This document shows, one piece after another, positions 6,996 to 15,783 of a stretch of 55,207 nucleotides of DNA. The number at the start of each line of letters is the position of its first letter. Within the stretch, counting starts at the first letter, position 1. The translations under genes were made by a program, and so were the position numbers. Under the pieces are notes generated by a model. The model saw only the letters and a list, made by a program, of their open reading frames with translations. It made no database searches and was not told the origin of the DNA. The DNA is from Bacteroidota bacterium (lineage in GTDB: Bacteria > Bacteroidota > Bacteroidia > Palsa-948): NCBI GenBank assembly GCA_016195025.1, contig JACQAL010000072.1, positions 1-55,207 on the forward strand, read 5' to 3'.

Positions 6996-8168
6996 TTGAA
7001 AGAAGAATTTTTGCGCGAACAATTGCGCGGGCGAAAAGAAAAAGGATTGCTGAGAAAACTTTCCTCTGAAAATAATCTTATTGATTTCACTTCGAACGAT
7101 TATCTCGGCTTTGCCCGCTCCAAAGAATTAAAAAATAGTTTGGCAGTTGAACTTGAAACTTTAAACTTTAAACTTGAAACCGGTTCCACCGGTTCCCGCC
7201 TTCTTACCGGAAATTCTTTTTATGCCGAAGAATTAGAAAAGTTCATAGCAAATTTTCATTACGCAGAAACAGGATTGTTTTTTAATTCCGGCTATGATGC
7301 AAATCTCGGATTGATTTCTTCCGTTGCAAAAAAAGGCGATGCAATTTTTTACGATGAACTTTCGCACGCTTCCATTTACGATGGAGTGCGTTTGTCAAAA
7401 GCGGAATCTTTTCCGTTCAGTCACAACAATAGCGCGCATCTCGAAGAAAGATTAAAATATTTCCGGAGGAATTATTCTGGAAATTGTTTTGTAATTGTTG
7501 AGAGCGTGTATTCTATGGACGGAGATTTTTCTCCGCTGAAAGAAATTTCAGAATTATGTTCAAGTCACAATGCGCATTTAATTGTTGACGAAGCGCACGC
7601 CACAGGAATTTTCGGAGCCAAAGGCGAGGGGAGATGCGTTGAATTCAACCTGCAGGAAAATTTTTTTGCACGCATTCACACTTTTGGAAAAGCGCTCGGC
7701 TGCCATGGCGCCATTGTTCTGGGAAGCGATGCGCTGAAAAATTATCTCATCAACTTCGCCCGCTCGTTTATCTATACTACTGCGTTGCCCATTCATAGTT
7801 TGGCGGCAATCAAATGCGCATATCAACTTCTTCAAAAAAGTAACGAGACGAATCAACTCAGGAAATTAATTACTGCATTTAAATCACAGATGAAAGAAAA
7901 ATATATTTCCGGTTTGCCGGAAAGTTCAAGTCCTATTCAATCTCTCATCATTGCAGGAAATGAACGTGTGAAAAAAATCTCATCGCTGATTCAGAAAGAC
8001 GGTTTTGATGTGCGCCCTATTCTCAGCCCCACTGTTCCAAAAGGAAAAGAACGAATCCGTATTTGCATTCATTCATTCAATACCGAAGTTGAAATTTTTA
8101 AGTTAACCTCTTCGTTGAAAAAAAATTGTAACCTTGCACCTTCAAAACAAGCAGTCGTTTCCGGATGA
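6996..8168 (+). CDS. bioF: 8-amino-7-oxononanoate synthase (KAPA synthase)
   Basis: This 390-residue PLP enzyme of the alpha-oxoamine synthase family condenses pimeloyl-thioester with L-alanine. Visible motifs are FTSNDYLGFA, GSTGSRLLTGNS, DELSHASIYDG, ESVYSMDGD, IVDEAHATGIFG, and the PLP-lysine motif TFGKALGCHGAIV. No ATG precedes the conserved N-terminus; TTG at 6996 gives the expected LREQLRGRKEKG beginning (a CTG lies two codons earlier). A repeat (7151-7180) encodes the residues LETLNFKLET just before the conserved GSTGSR motif. The 3' end overlaps bioD by 4 bp. Confidence 0.95.
   Translation: MKEEFLREQLRGRKEKGLLRKLSSENNLIDFTSNDYLGFARSKELKNSLAVELETLNFKLETGSTGSRLLTGNSFYAEELEKFIANFHYAETGLFFNSGYDANLGLISSVAKKGDAIFYDELSHASIYDGVRLSKAESFPFSHNNSAHLEERLKYFRRNYSGNCFVIVESVYSMDGDFSPLKEISELCSSHNAHLIVDEAHATGIFGAKGEGRCVEFNLQENFFARIHTFGKALGCHGAIVLGSDALKNYLINFARSFIYTTALPIHSLAAIKCAYQLLQKSNETNQLRKLITAFKSQMKEKYISGLPESSSPIQSLIIAGNERVKKISSLIQKDGFDVRPILSPTVPKGKERIRICIHSFNTEVEIFKLTSSLKKNCNLAPSKQAVVSG
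7151..7180. repeat. Short repeat (ACTTGAAAC / TTTAAAC) within bioF
   Basis: The segment is built from ACTTGAAAC and CTTTAAA units with internal symmetry and encodes ETLNFKLET inside the enzyme, immediately before a conserved substrate-binding segment. It resembles the other low-complexity arrays of the window. Confidence 0.65.
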
Positions 8169-8776
8169 GAAAAATTTTTGTAACAGGAATCGGAACCGAT
8201 GTCGGCAAAACCGTCACTTCGGCAATTTTGGTGGAAGCCATTCAGGCAGATTACTGGAAACCCGTGCAGGCGGGAACTTATTACACTACCGATTCCGAGC
8301 GGGTGAAAAAACTTATCAGCAACAACAAGAGCGTAATTCATCCTGAAGCGTATAAACTCCGCGAACATAAATCACCGCACGAAGCGGCTGCGATGGAAGG
8401 AGTGGATGTGGATTTCGAAAAAATAATTTTGCCGCAGACGAATAATACGCTCGTGATTGAAGGTGCTGGCGGAGTAATGGTTCCACTCAATCAAAAATAT
8501 TTCATCATTGACTTAATAAAAAAGTTTGATGCGGAAACAATTGTTGTCATCCAGAATTATCTTGGAAGCATTAATCATTCGCTTCTCGCTATTGATATGC
8601 TTCGTCATCGCGGAATAAAAATCATCGGTCTTGTTTTCAACGGCTCTCCTCACGAACCATCCAAAAAAATTATTGAAAGTTACAGCGGGCTGAAAACAAT
8701 TTGCTGGATAACAAAAGAGCACGCTATTACCAAAGACGTGATTCAGAAATACAAAAAAGATTTTCAATCTCTCTGA
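8165..8776 (+). CDS. bioD: Dethiobiotin synthetase
   Basis: This 203-residue P-loop enzyme closes the ureido ring of dethiobiotin from DAPA, CO2 and ATP. Motifs: GIGTDVGKT (P-loop, residues 8-16), WKPVQAGT, SPHEAA, VIEGAGGVMVP and the late LVFNGSP. The start overlaps the bioF stop (ATGA), indicating translational coupling. Length is somewhat below the usual 220-240 residues, which is typical of the Bacteroidetes form. Confidence 0.95.
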   Translation: MRKIFVTGIGTDVGKTVTSAILVEAIQADYWKPVQAGTYYTTDSERVKKLISNNKSVIHPEAYKLREHKSPHEAAAMEGVDVDFEKIILPQTNNTLVIEGAGGVMVPLNQKYFIIDLIKKFDAETIVVIQNYLGSINHSLLAIDMLRHRGIKIIGLVFNGSPHEPSKKIIESYSGLKTICWITKEHAITKDVIQKYKKDFQSL

Positions 8777-8780
8777 TTTC

Positions 8781-8889
8781 TTCTGGTAACGAATCAACGA
8801 ATCTTTTTACGAATGTTACGAATTATAAATAATTCGGCATGCACATGATTCGTTAAATTCGCAATCCAATTAATAATTCGTTACCGGAA
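8781..8889. repeat. Imperfect inverted-repeat element between bioD and bioA
   Basis: Arms TTCTGGTAACGAAT (8781-8794) and ATTCGTTACCGGAA (8876-8889) match at 13 of 14 positions. The interior is filled with ACGAAT / ATTCG variants. It nearly fills the bioD-bioA gap and resembles the ACGAAT-rich element at 52502-52640. It may be a small non-autonomous element or a processing site between the two cistrons. Confidence 0.7.
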
Positions 8890-8893
8890 AAAA

Positions 8894-10201
8894 ATGAAAA
8901 CTCTTTCGAAGAGAGATAAAAAAATAATATGGCATCCGTATACGCAGCATAAACTCAACCCTGCTTCTATTGGAATTGTAAAAGCAAAGGGTACGTATGT
9001 ATATGACGAGAGCGGAAAAAAATATATTGATGCTCTCGGTTCCTGGTGGACTTGCCTGCACGGGCATGCACATCCTTACATTGCTAAAAAAGTTTCTGCG
9101 CAGTTAAAAAAAACAGAACACGTAATCTTTGCAGGATTTACTCATCAACCTGCTGTTGAACTTGCAGAGCGTTTATTGAAAAAACTTCCGAAGAATCAAA
9201 AACGAATTTTCTTTTCTGATAACGGCTCCACCGCTGTGGAAGTTGCGCTGAAAATGTGTTTTCAATATTGGCACAACAAAGAAATTCTGAAAACAAAAGT
9301 CATCGCTTTTAAAAATTCTTATCACGGAGATACTTTTGGAGCAATGTCAGTGAGTGAGCGCGGTGCATTTACAAAACCGTTTCATTCAAATTTATTTGAA
9401 ACAATTTTTATTGATGCTCCTGTGAAAGGAAAAGAACAAAAATCTATTCAGCAACTCACATCAACCATCAACCATCAACCATCAACCATTTCATCTTTCA
9501 TCTTCGAACCAATTGTGCAGGGCGTTGCCGGAATGGTAATTCACGAAGCAAAAGCATTGGAAGAAATGATTCGCATTTGCAAAGAGAATAATATTTTCAC
9601 TATTGCCGATGAAGTGTTCACAGGGTTTGGCAGAACGGGAAAATTTTTTGCAACTGATTATTTTAAAAAGAAACCGGATTTATTTTGTTTGTCGAAAGGA
9701 TTAACTGGCGGAACCATGCCGATGGGAATTACTTCCTGCACGGAAGAAATCTTCAATGCATTTCTTTCAGAAGACCGGATGAAAACTTTTTTTCACGGAC
9801 ATTCGTTCACTGCAAATCCGGTTGCATGTTCTGCCGCGCTGGCAAGTTTGGATTTGATGGAAAGGAAAGCAACGTGGAACAATATTGGAAGAATTGAGAA
9901 TAGAAATAAAATTTTTTCGAAACATATCGATGGAAATAAAGTGATAAGAGAACTAAGAGCAATGGGTGTTATATTGGCAATAGAATTGAAAACAGAAAAT
10001 GAAACTTCCTATTTTAATTCCATCCGCGATAAGGCAACTAAATTTTTTCTTCAGAAGGGAATTCTTCTTCGTCCGCTCGGCAATGTAATTTATCTTGTGC
10101 CGCCATACTGCATAAGCGATAAAGATTTGGATTACATTTATGCTTCAATTGAAGAATTCATTGAAGCAAGCGCCAATGACCAAATCCCAAATGACAAATA
10201 A
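8894..10201 (+). CDS. bioA: Adenosylmethionine-8-amino-7-oxononanoate aminotransferase (DAPA synthase)
   Basis: This 435-residue class III PLP aminotransferase converts KAPA to DAPA. The diagnostic IWHPYTQ motif is near the N-terminus; SWWTCLHGHAHP, FFSDNGSTAVEVALKM, YHGDTFGAMSV, ADEVFTGFGRTG and the PLP-lysine motif CLSKGLTGGTMPMG follow. A 7-bp tandem repeat (9459-9487) inserts STINHQPST before the conserved SSFIFEPIVQG segment. The last residues and the stop codon lie in a repeat arm (10188-10203), so the element appears to have set the C-terminus. It completes the B-x-F-D-A biotin set. Confidence 0.96.
   Translation: MKTLSKRDKKIIWHPYTQHKLNPASIGIVKAKGTYVYDESGKKYIDALGSWWTCLHGHAHPYIAKKVSAQLKKTEHVIFAGFTHQPAVELAERLLKKLPKNQKRIFFSDNGSTAVEVALKMCFQYWHNKEILKTKVIAFKNSYHGDTFGAMSVSERGAFTKPFHSNLFETIFIDAPVKGKEQKSIQQLTSTINHQPSTISSFIFEPIVQGVAGMVIHEAKALEEMIRICKENNIFTIADEVFTGFGRTGKFFATDYFKKKPDLFCLSKGLTGGTMPMGITSCTEEIFNAFLSEDRMKTFFHGHSFTANPVACSAALASLDLMERKATWNNIGRIENRNKIFSKHIDGNKVIRELRAMGVILAIELKTENETSYFNSIRDKATKFFLQKGILLRPLGNVIYLVPPYCISDKDLDYIYASIEEFIEASANDQIPNDK
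9459..9487. repeat. 7-bp tandem repeat (CATCAAC x4) within bioA
   Basis: Four exact CATCAAC units plus one base encode a TSTINHQPST stretch in a surface-loop position. It is the same motif as in the phosphatase gene at 3635-3664. Confidence 0.9.
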
Positions 10202-10282
10202 ATTCTAATGACACAAACTTCAAATTCAAAATGATGAGTTTGAGATTTTATATTTTTCAATTTGGTATTTATTTGTTATTTG
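10188..10282. repeat. Inverted repeat spanning the bioA stop codon
   Basis: CAAATGACAAATAAAT (10188-10203) pairs with ATTTATTTGTTATTTG (10267-10282) at 15 of 16 positions. More AT-rich, ATTTGTTATTTG-type sequence follows up to the next start at 10311. The TAA stop of bioA (10199-10201) lies within the left arm. Confidence 0.7.
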
Positions 10283-10310
10283 TTTTTTGTTATTTGGTAT
10301 TTATTTTTTT

Positions 10311-11804
10311 ATGATAATAAAAAAAATATTGATTGCCAATCGCGGAGAAATCGCTTTGCGTATCATGCGTTCATGCAGGGAGATGGGAATCTCTACCGTT
10401 GCAGTTTTTTCTGAAGCCGACAGGAATGCGCCTTTCGTTCGCTATGCCGATGAAGCGGTTTGCATTGGCGCTGCGTCTTCGTCCGAGTCCTATCTCAATG
10501 GGGAAAAAATAATTGATGCCTGCAAAAAATTAAAAGCCGATGCCATTCATCCCGGCTATGGTTTTCTTTCCGAGAATGCAGCGTTTGCCCGCGAAGTAAA
10601 AAAAAATAAAATCATTTTCATTGGTCCTTCCACAGAAGCAATGGAAATGATGGGCGATAAACTTTCGGCAAAAGCAACAGCAAAAAAACAGAATGTGCCG
10701 ATGGTTCCCGGAACGGAAGGAGCGATAAAGGATTTTAAAGAAGCAAAAAAAGTTGCGAAGAAAATTGGTTTTCCTGTTCTGATGAAAGCAAGCGCGGGCG
10801 GTGGAGGAAAAGGAATGCGTGTAGTAGAAAATGAAAATGATTTCGAAGAAGAAGTGAAGCGCGCATCGAGCGAGGCAAAATCTGCTTTTGGTGATGGTGC
10901 TGTGTTCATAGAGAAATATGTTACTCAGCCGTGCCATATCGAAATACAAATTCTTGCCGATGAATTCGGCAATGTGGTTTATCTTTTCGAGCGCGAGTGT
11001 TCCGTTCAGCGCAGGCATCAGAAAGTAATTGAGGAAGCGCCATCTACCGTTCTTACTTCCGCAATCAGAAAAAAGATGGGCGAATGCGCGGTGAGTTTGG
11101 CTAAGGCATGTAAGTATGCTGGCGCAGGAACAGTGGAATTTTTAGTTGATGCAAAAAAGAATTTTTATTTCCTTGAAGTAAATACGCGACTGCAGGTAGA
11201 GCATCCCGTTACGGAAATGATAACCGGAATTGATTTGGTGAAGGAGCAAATTAAAATTGCCGAAGGGAAAAAACTTTCCTTCAAACAGGAGGATTTGCAA
11301 ATCAACGGGCATTCAATCGAAGTTCGCGTGTATGCCGAAGACCCTTCTAATAATTTTTTGCCGGATATTGGAAAACTTATTTCGTACAAAGTTCCGCAAG
11401 GCGCAGGCATTCGTGTTGACGATGGCTTTGAAGAAGGAATGGACATTCCCATTTATTATGACCCTATGATTTCAAAATTGATTTCGCATGGAAAAAACAG
11501 GGAAGAAGCAATATCAAAAATGCTTCGTGCGATTGGTGAATATAAAATTACTGGCGTGGAAACAACTTTGCCTTTCTGCAAATTTGTTTTGAACCATAAA
11601 GCATTTGCTTCGGGAAATTTCAATACGCATTTCGTAAGCAACTATTTTTCTCCTGATAAATTATTTTCCGGTTCAAAAGAAGAAGCGTTTATTGCTTCTG
11701 TAATTGCGGGAAGAATATCTGCCAAAGAAAAAATAATTTCTTCCAGCGGCAATCATGCTTCTGTTTCAAAATGGAAACTGAAGCGGCTGAATTCGGAAGA
11801 ATAA
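10311..11804 (+). CDS. accC: Biotin carboxylase (acetyl-CoA/acyl-CoA carboxylase subunit)
   Basis: This 497-residue ATP-grasp enzyme carboxylates biotin attached to a carrier protein. Motifs: ILIANRGEIALRIMR at the start, the glycine-rich loop KASAGGGGKGMR, ERECSVQRRHQKVIEEAPS, and the active-site segment EVNTRLQVEHPVTE. No biotin-carrier domain is attached and none is encoded next to it, so it must work with a separate carrier. AccC usually has about 450 residues; the extra 45 at the C-terminus fits the acyl/propionyl-CoA carboxylase-type subunits common in this phylum. The ATG at 10311 is preferred over an upstream in-frame ATG at 10287 because the family starts at MIIKKILIANRG. Its position after the biotin genes links cofactor supply with use. 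Confidence 0.9.
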   Translation: MIIKKILIANRGEIALRIMRSCREMGISTVAVFSEADRNAPFVRYADEAVCIGAASSSESYLNGEKIIDACKKLKADAIHPGYGFLSENAAFAREVKKNKIIFIGPSTEAMEMMGDKLSAKATAKKQNVPMVPGTEGAIKDFKEAKKVAKKIGFPVLMKASAGGGGKGMRVVENENDFEEEVKRASSEAKSAFGDGAVFIEKYVTQPCHIEIQILADEFGNVVYLFERECSVQRRHQKVIEEAPSTVLTSAIRKKMGECAVSLAKACKYAGAGTVEFLVDAKKNFYFLEVNTRLQVEHPVTEMITGIDLVKEQIKIAEGKKLSFKQEDLQINGHSIEVRVYAEDPSNNFLPDIGKLISYKVPQGAGIRVDDGFEEGMDIPIYYDPMISKLISHGKNREEAISKMLRAIGEYKITGVETTLPFCKFVLNHKAFASGNFNTHFVSNYFSPDKLFSGSKEEAFIASVIAGRISAKEKIISSSGNHASVSKWKLKRLNSEE

Positions 11805-11809
11805 AATAA

Positions 11810-11839
11810 AAAAAGTCCCCGATTGCTCAGGGACTTTTT
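11810..11839. terminator. Bidirectional rho-independent terminator
   Basis: AAAAAGTCCC (11810-11819) and GGGACTTTTT (11830-11839) form a 10-bp stem with A and T tracts at the two ends. It lies between the convergent biotin carboxylase and lipoprotein genes and can serve both. Confidence 0.92.
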
Positions 11840-11864
11840 CAGTTAACACAACCAACAAAACAAT

Positions 11865-12794
11865 TTACTTGAGAGTGATGGCAGCAGTATAAGTGCCGAT
11901 AGTTAGGAGCGCCTGATTATCGCACGCTCCGCTGCCCTGGGAATTAGGATAAGCAAAATTAATGTTCCTGGTTTTTTTGGTTCCGGGAGTGAAGTCAAGT
12001 GCACCGTCAATGAACGGATGATGACCGGGATGAAGGGCATCAGGCGAGCAGGTGAAATCACGCACAAGTTGGGTTACTACGTTTGCAGTAAAACTTTCTC
12101 CTTTCGCAGTTGTGCCGCTTGCAGTTCCGGTAATTCCTACACGCGCTTTACTCCATATAATATGAGTGGCTTGTCCCATATATACTGTAGGGTCGCTGGT
12201 ATTTAAAAGTGTTTTGGTTCTTGCGCAAGTCCAGCTAATCGTTCCGTTTGAGGTAACAATGCTTACAGTAGCGCTTACTGACCATGTTAAATTAGTGGTT
12301 GCCGGATTAAAAGTCGGAGAAGTGGTGTTGATAATGGTTTTGTTCACGCTAACCGCATTTCCATCCACAATATAATTGCTTGATGTTATATGCACGTTGA
12401 AACCGGGATTTCTGTAATACTTGGCGCCATTGGTGGAAGCCGAATAATCAAGCATCAGAGTGCCGCTGCGTGTGTGCCCGTCAATGCAGGTTCCTCCGTT
12501 AAATGTAATCGTAATTGTTTTAAGTGCTGTGTCAGTGCTTACGGTTGCACACGATGTTAAAATGTTTTCATCTCCGTAGCGGTAAGAAGTCATAGCGCCA
12601 TCTTCCGATGCCTGCCCTGCCATGTTGGTAACGTCATCGGCATTGCGTTCTGCCATGTTGTTGTCGTTTGCGCTGGCGCCATCAATGTCGGCAGGTGTGG
12701 GCGCGTCAGGGTTGTGCTTTTTGCAGGAAACCATTGCCATTCCCATTGCAAATAAAATGGCAGCGATTGAAAATGTAATTTTAGTTGTTTTCAT
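11865..12794 (-). CDS. Putative lipoprotein of unknown function
   Basis: This 309-residue protein begins MKTTKITFSIAAILFAMGMAMVSC, a signal peptide ending in a lipobox-like MVSC, so Cys24 is probably lipidated. The mature protein is threonine-, serine- and asparagine-rich with predicted beta strands (TITITFNGGTC, TLMLDYSAS, LTWSVSATVSIV) and no recognised domain. Six or so cysteines are spread through the mature chain. The open frame continues upstream of 12794, but the signal peptide fixes the start. It is convergent with the biotin carboxylase and divergent from the DUF4294 gene. Confidence 0.8.
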   Translation of the reverse strand: MKTTKITFSIAAILFAMGMAMVSCKKHNPDAPTPADIDGASANDNNMAERNADDVTNMAGQASEDGAMTSYRYGDENILTSCATVSTDTALKTITITFNGGTCIDGHTRSGTLMLDYSASTNGAKYYRNPGFNVHITSSNYIVDGNAVSVNKTIINTTSPTFNPATTNLTWSVSATVSIVTSNGTISWTCARTKTLLNTSDPTVYMGQATHIIWSKARVGITGTASGTTAKGESFTANVVTQLVRDFTCSPDALHPGHHPFIDGALDFTPGTKKTRNINFAYPNSQGSGACDNQALLTIGTYTAAITLK

Positions 12795-12978
12795 TGTTTT
12801 GATTTTTTTGTGAATATTATTTCTGATTTGGGAGTATGACGACTTGTAAAAGAGAAAAGTTACAGCATTCATTTAATAAAGTTTTTTGCAGATTAATAAC
12901 GAATAGTTACCTTTGATGAAACAATTCAGCTTTTGGTTCGTTATAGAATGGCATAATTGTTGAAAGTTTATATAAATC

Positions 12979-13623
12979 ATGGCAGTTTTTCGTAAAACAT
13001 ATACTCTTTTACTTTTACTTATATATATTCCTTTTGGAACTTTTGCTCAAACCAAAAGAAAAAAAGATTCAAACAATAAAACAATAGTTCCTCAGCCGGC
13101 ATATGAAAATAAAATTCTTCTTCCTACTCTTGCTTATAACGGAGAAACTTTACCCACTATAACAATTCAGGAATTTCCCGTAATTGCCGCGCGTGTTTTC
13201 AGAAGTGAAAAAGAAAAACAAGCATACCTGAAACTTAAACGCGATGTGAAGAAAGCATATCCGTATGCCATTCTTGCTTCTGTAAAACTGAAAGAGTACG
13301 ATGCCATTCTTGCGAACATGAATGAAAAAGAACGCACACCTTATCTGAAAAAAACGGAGAGAGAATTAAAAGAACAGTTTGAAAGTGATTTGAAAAATCT
13401 CACTATGAATCAGGGAAGAATTTTAATTCGCCTGATTGACCGCGAAACAGGAAAAACAACTTATAAAGTAATTCACGATTATCGCGGAACTTTTTCGGCT
13501 TTTGTTTGGCAATCTTTTTCTTTGCTCTGGGGCAACAATCTCAAATGGAAATACGACCCGTCAAAAGGAGAAGATAAATTAATTGAAGAACTCATTCAAC
13601 AAATTCAAGACGGTGAAGTTTAA
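12979..13623 (+). CDS. DUF4294-family secreted protein
   Basis: This 214-residue protein has a signal peptide (LLLLLIYIPFGTFAQ) and a DUF4294-type body: FRSEKEKQAYLKLKRDVKKAYPYA, then ELKEQFESDLKNLTMNQGRI, LIRLIDRETG and AFVWQSFSLLWGNNLK. The family is restricted to Bacteroidetes, is predicted periplasmic and has no known function. Family assignment comes from the characteristic K-x-YPYA and NQGRILIRLIDRETG segments. It stands alone between a divergent lipoprotein gene and a convergent dehydrogenase gene. Confidence 0.8.
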   Translation: MAVFRKTYTLLLLLIYIPFGTFAQTKRKKDSNNKTIVPQPAYENKILLPTLAYNGETLPTITIQEFPVIAARVFRSEKEKQAYLKLKRDVKKAYPYAILASVKLKEYDAILANMNEKERTPYLKKTERELKEQFESDLKNLTMNQGRILIRLIDRETGKTTYKVIHDYRGTFSAFVWQSFSLLWGNNLKWKYDPSKGEDKLIEELIQQIQDGEV

Positions 13624-13671
13624 ATCTTCGAAAAACGAATTTGTACGAAAAATACGAAAAGGGCTTTCTGA

Positions 13672-14565
13672 TTATTTTTTCCTGAACCGTTTCGCCACTT
13701 TTAATTCCTTGCTTCCTGCAGCGTATTCGTAAAAACCTTTTCCGGATTTTATTCCAAGATTTCCCGATGCCACCATGTTTTCAAGAAGAGGGCAAGGCGT
13801 GTATTTCGGATTTTGAAATCCTTCGTAAAGAACTTTCATAATAGAAAGGCAAACATCCAGCCCGATGAAATCTGCCAGTTGAAGCGGACCCATCGGGTGA
13901 GCCATTCCAAGTTTCATCACCGTGTCAATTTCTTCAACACCTGAAACGCCTTCGTGCAAAGTATAAATGGCTTCGTTAATCATGGGCATTAAAATCCGGT
14001 TTGCAACAAAACCTGGCGCATCATTTACTTCTACCGGAACTTTTTTGAGTTTCACAGAAATATCCATGATTGTTTTTGTAATTGCATCAGAAGTTTCTTT
14101 TCCGCGAATTACTTCCACCAGTTTCATCAACGGAACAGGGTTCATGAAATGCATTCCGATTACTTTGTCTGTGCGCTGGGTAACGGAAGCAATTTTAGTA
14201 ATTGAAATGGATGAAGTATTGCTCGCAAGAATCGTTTCCGGTTTGCAAATGGAATCGAGTTGTTTGAAAATATTTAATTTAAGTTCCGTATTTTCTGTAG
14301 CGGCTTCCACTACTAAATCAGCATTCTTCGCGCCATCTTCTAATTTAATGTAAGTGGAAATATTTCCGATCGTAATTTTTTTTTGTTCTTCGGTTAAACT
14401 TCCTTTAGCGACTTGCCTGTCAATATTTCTTGTGATAGTTGCAATTGCTTTATCCAAAAATTCCTGTTTGATATCCACCAGCGAAACTTTATATCCGAAT
14501 TGCGCAAAGGTGTGAGCAATGCCGTTGCCCATTGTTCCACTTCCGATTACAGTAATGTTTTGCAT
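13672..14565 (-). CDS. 3-hydroxyacyl-CoA (3-hydroxybutyryl-CoA) dehydrogenase
   Basis: This 297-residue NAD-dependent enzyme oxidises or reduces 3-hydroxyacyl-CoA in fatty-acid or butyrate-type metabolism. It has the N-terminal Rossmann motif VIGSGTMGNGIAHTFAQ, the signature HFMNPVPLMKLVEVI (catalytic His) and the C-terminal domain segment NDAPGFVANRILMPMINEA. Length is normal for the short Hbd/PaaH type. It follows the aquaporin gene on the same strand by 9 bp, suggesting a shared transcript without an obvious functional link. Confidence 0.93.
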   Translation of the reverse strand: MQNITVIGSGTMGNGIAHTFAQFGYKVSLVDIKQEFLDKAIATITRNIDRQVAKGSLTEEQKKITIGNISTYIKLEDGAKNADLVVEAATENTELKLNIFKQLDSICKPETILASNTSSISITKIASVTQRTDKVIGMHFMNPVPLMKLVEVIRGKETSDAITKTIMDISVKLKKVPVEVNDAPGFVANRILMPMINEAIYTLHEGVSGVEEIDTVMKLGMAHPMGPLQLADFIGLDVCLSIMKVLYEGFQNPKYTPCPLLENMVASGNLGIKSGKGFYEYAAGSKELKVAKRFRKK

Positions 14566-14574
14566 GAAAGAAAA

Positions 14575-15225
14575 TTAAGAAGCGAACTCGTCAGGATTAA
14601 TGATTCTATAAGCAAGTGACGCTGTTGCTCCGCCAACAAATGGTCCCACGAGATAAAGCCAAAGATGTTGAATTGGATGGCAAGGGCATGTTCCGAAGAA
14701 AGTGTCAACGAGAATCGGTCCTGTTCCAACGGCAGGATTAAATGCTCCTCCTGAAATATCTCCAACAGTAATTGCTCCTGCCAGAACTGTGGAACCGATA
14801 GCGAGCCCGTAGTAATGATTGCCTTCGGTTTTTTTTGAAGTGGCGACAGAAAGCACAACTAAAGAAAGCGCAAAAGAAAAAATTATTTCGCAGGCAAGCG
14901 GCTTGAGAATATTTATATCGGGATTTGGTTTTGGCCCGCCAATACTTTTTCCCCAGACAAGAAAGAAAATTAGCGCTGCACAAAATGCCGCGATGAATTG
15001 GATTAGCATATATATAAGGGAATCTTTCACTCCTATTTTTCCGCGAAGCAAAATGGCAAGTGTAACGGAAGGATTATAATGCGCGCCAGAAATGTGCCCG
15101 CCCATGTATACCATTACCATCAGTACAGCGCCAATGCCGATGGGAGCAAGAAAATTTCCGCCCGAAAAACAAATAGTGAAAACAAGGAAAAATGTTCCGA
15201 TAAATTCTACAAGATATTTTCTCAT
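14575..15225 (-). CDS. Aquaporin / MIP family channel
   Basis: This 216-residue membrane channel has six hydrophobic helices and the two half-helix motifs: NPSVT in the first half (AHYNPSVTLAI) and NPAVG in the second (GAFNPAVGTG). The first motif has Ser where most aquaporins have Ala, a substitution found in several plant and bacterial MIPs. GHISGAHYNPS and the early FIGTFFLVF confirm the family. Water or small neutral solute transport is expected; selectivity cannot be read safely from sequence. It is the first gene of a short minus-strand unit with the downstream dehydrogenase. Confidence 0.92.
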   Translation of the reverse strand: MRKYLVEFIGTFFLVFTICFSGGNFLAPIGIGAVLMVMVYMGGHISGAHYNPSVTLAILLRGKIGVKDSLIYMLIQFIAAFCAALIFFLVWGKSIGGPKPNPDINILKPLACEIIFSFALSLVVLSVATSKKTEGNHYYGLAIGSTVLAGAITVGDISGGAFNPAVGTGPILVDTFFGTCPCHPIQHLWLYLVGPFVGGATASLAYRIINPDEFAS

Positions 15226-15250
15226 GGGTAATGTTTTTAAAAGTTGGAGG

Positions 15251-15258
15251 CAAAGATA
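15251..15258 (-). promoter_or_regulatory. -7 box of the aquaporin promoter
   Basis: On the minus strand this reads TATCTTTG, matching TAnnTTTG, 26 bp before the aquaporin start. Confidence 0.5.
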
Positions 15259-15312
15259 AATTTTTTACATTCGTCCTTCAGAAAAGAAATTCACAACTTT
15301 AAAATATTTTTT

Positions 15313-15783
15313 ATGCCAATCACAATCGGACAAAAAGCGCCCAACTTCAATCTTCCTGACCAGGATAAAAACATGCACTCGCTCGAAGCACTGAAAGGAA
15401 AAAATGTTGTCTTGCTTTTTTTTCCAGCGGCATTCACCGGAGTTTGCACCAAAGAAATGTGCGAAACCACCAGCGACCTTTCGTATTACAGTGGGCTGAA
15501 TGCAAACGTGTACGGCATTTCGGTTGACATGCCTTTTTCATTGGGAAAATTCCGCGAAGTAAATGGAATTAAATTTCCGCTGCTTTCCGATTTTAATAAA
15601 GAAGCGATTTCTGCCTATGATGTGCGCAATGAAAATTTTTCTGTGGGATTGAAAGGAGTTGCCAAGCGCGCTTCGTTTGTGATTGACAAAGAGGGAACGA
15701 TTCGTTTTGCAGAAGTTCTTCCTGCCCCAGGAGATTATCCCAACTTTGAAGGAATTAAAAAAACGTTGGAATCGCTCAAATAA
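15313..15783 (+). CDS. Peroxiredoxin (AhpC/TSA superfamily)
   Basis: This 156-residue thioredoxin-fold peroxidase has the start MPITIGQKAPNFNLPDQD and the active site FFPAAFTGVCTKEMC, in which Cys after TGV is the peroxidatic cysteine; a second Cys follows four residues later (CTKEMC). It ends with FVIDKEGTIRFAEV. The layout resembles the AhpE/Bcp-like group. The upstream in-frame ATG at 15244 adds residues foreign to the family, so 15313 is used. Its last 8 bp overlap the end of the convergent methyltransferase gene. Confidence 0.92.
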   Translation: MPITIGQKAPNFNLPDQDKNMHSLEALKGKNVVLLFFPAAFTGVCTKEMCETTSDLSYYSGLNANVYGISVDMPFSLGKFREVNGIKFPLLSDFNKEAISAYDVRNENFSVGLKGVAKRASFVIDKEGTIRFAEVLPAPGDYPNFEGIKKTLESLK

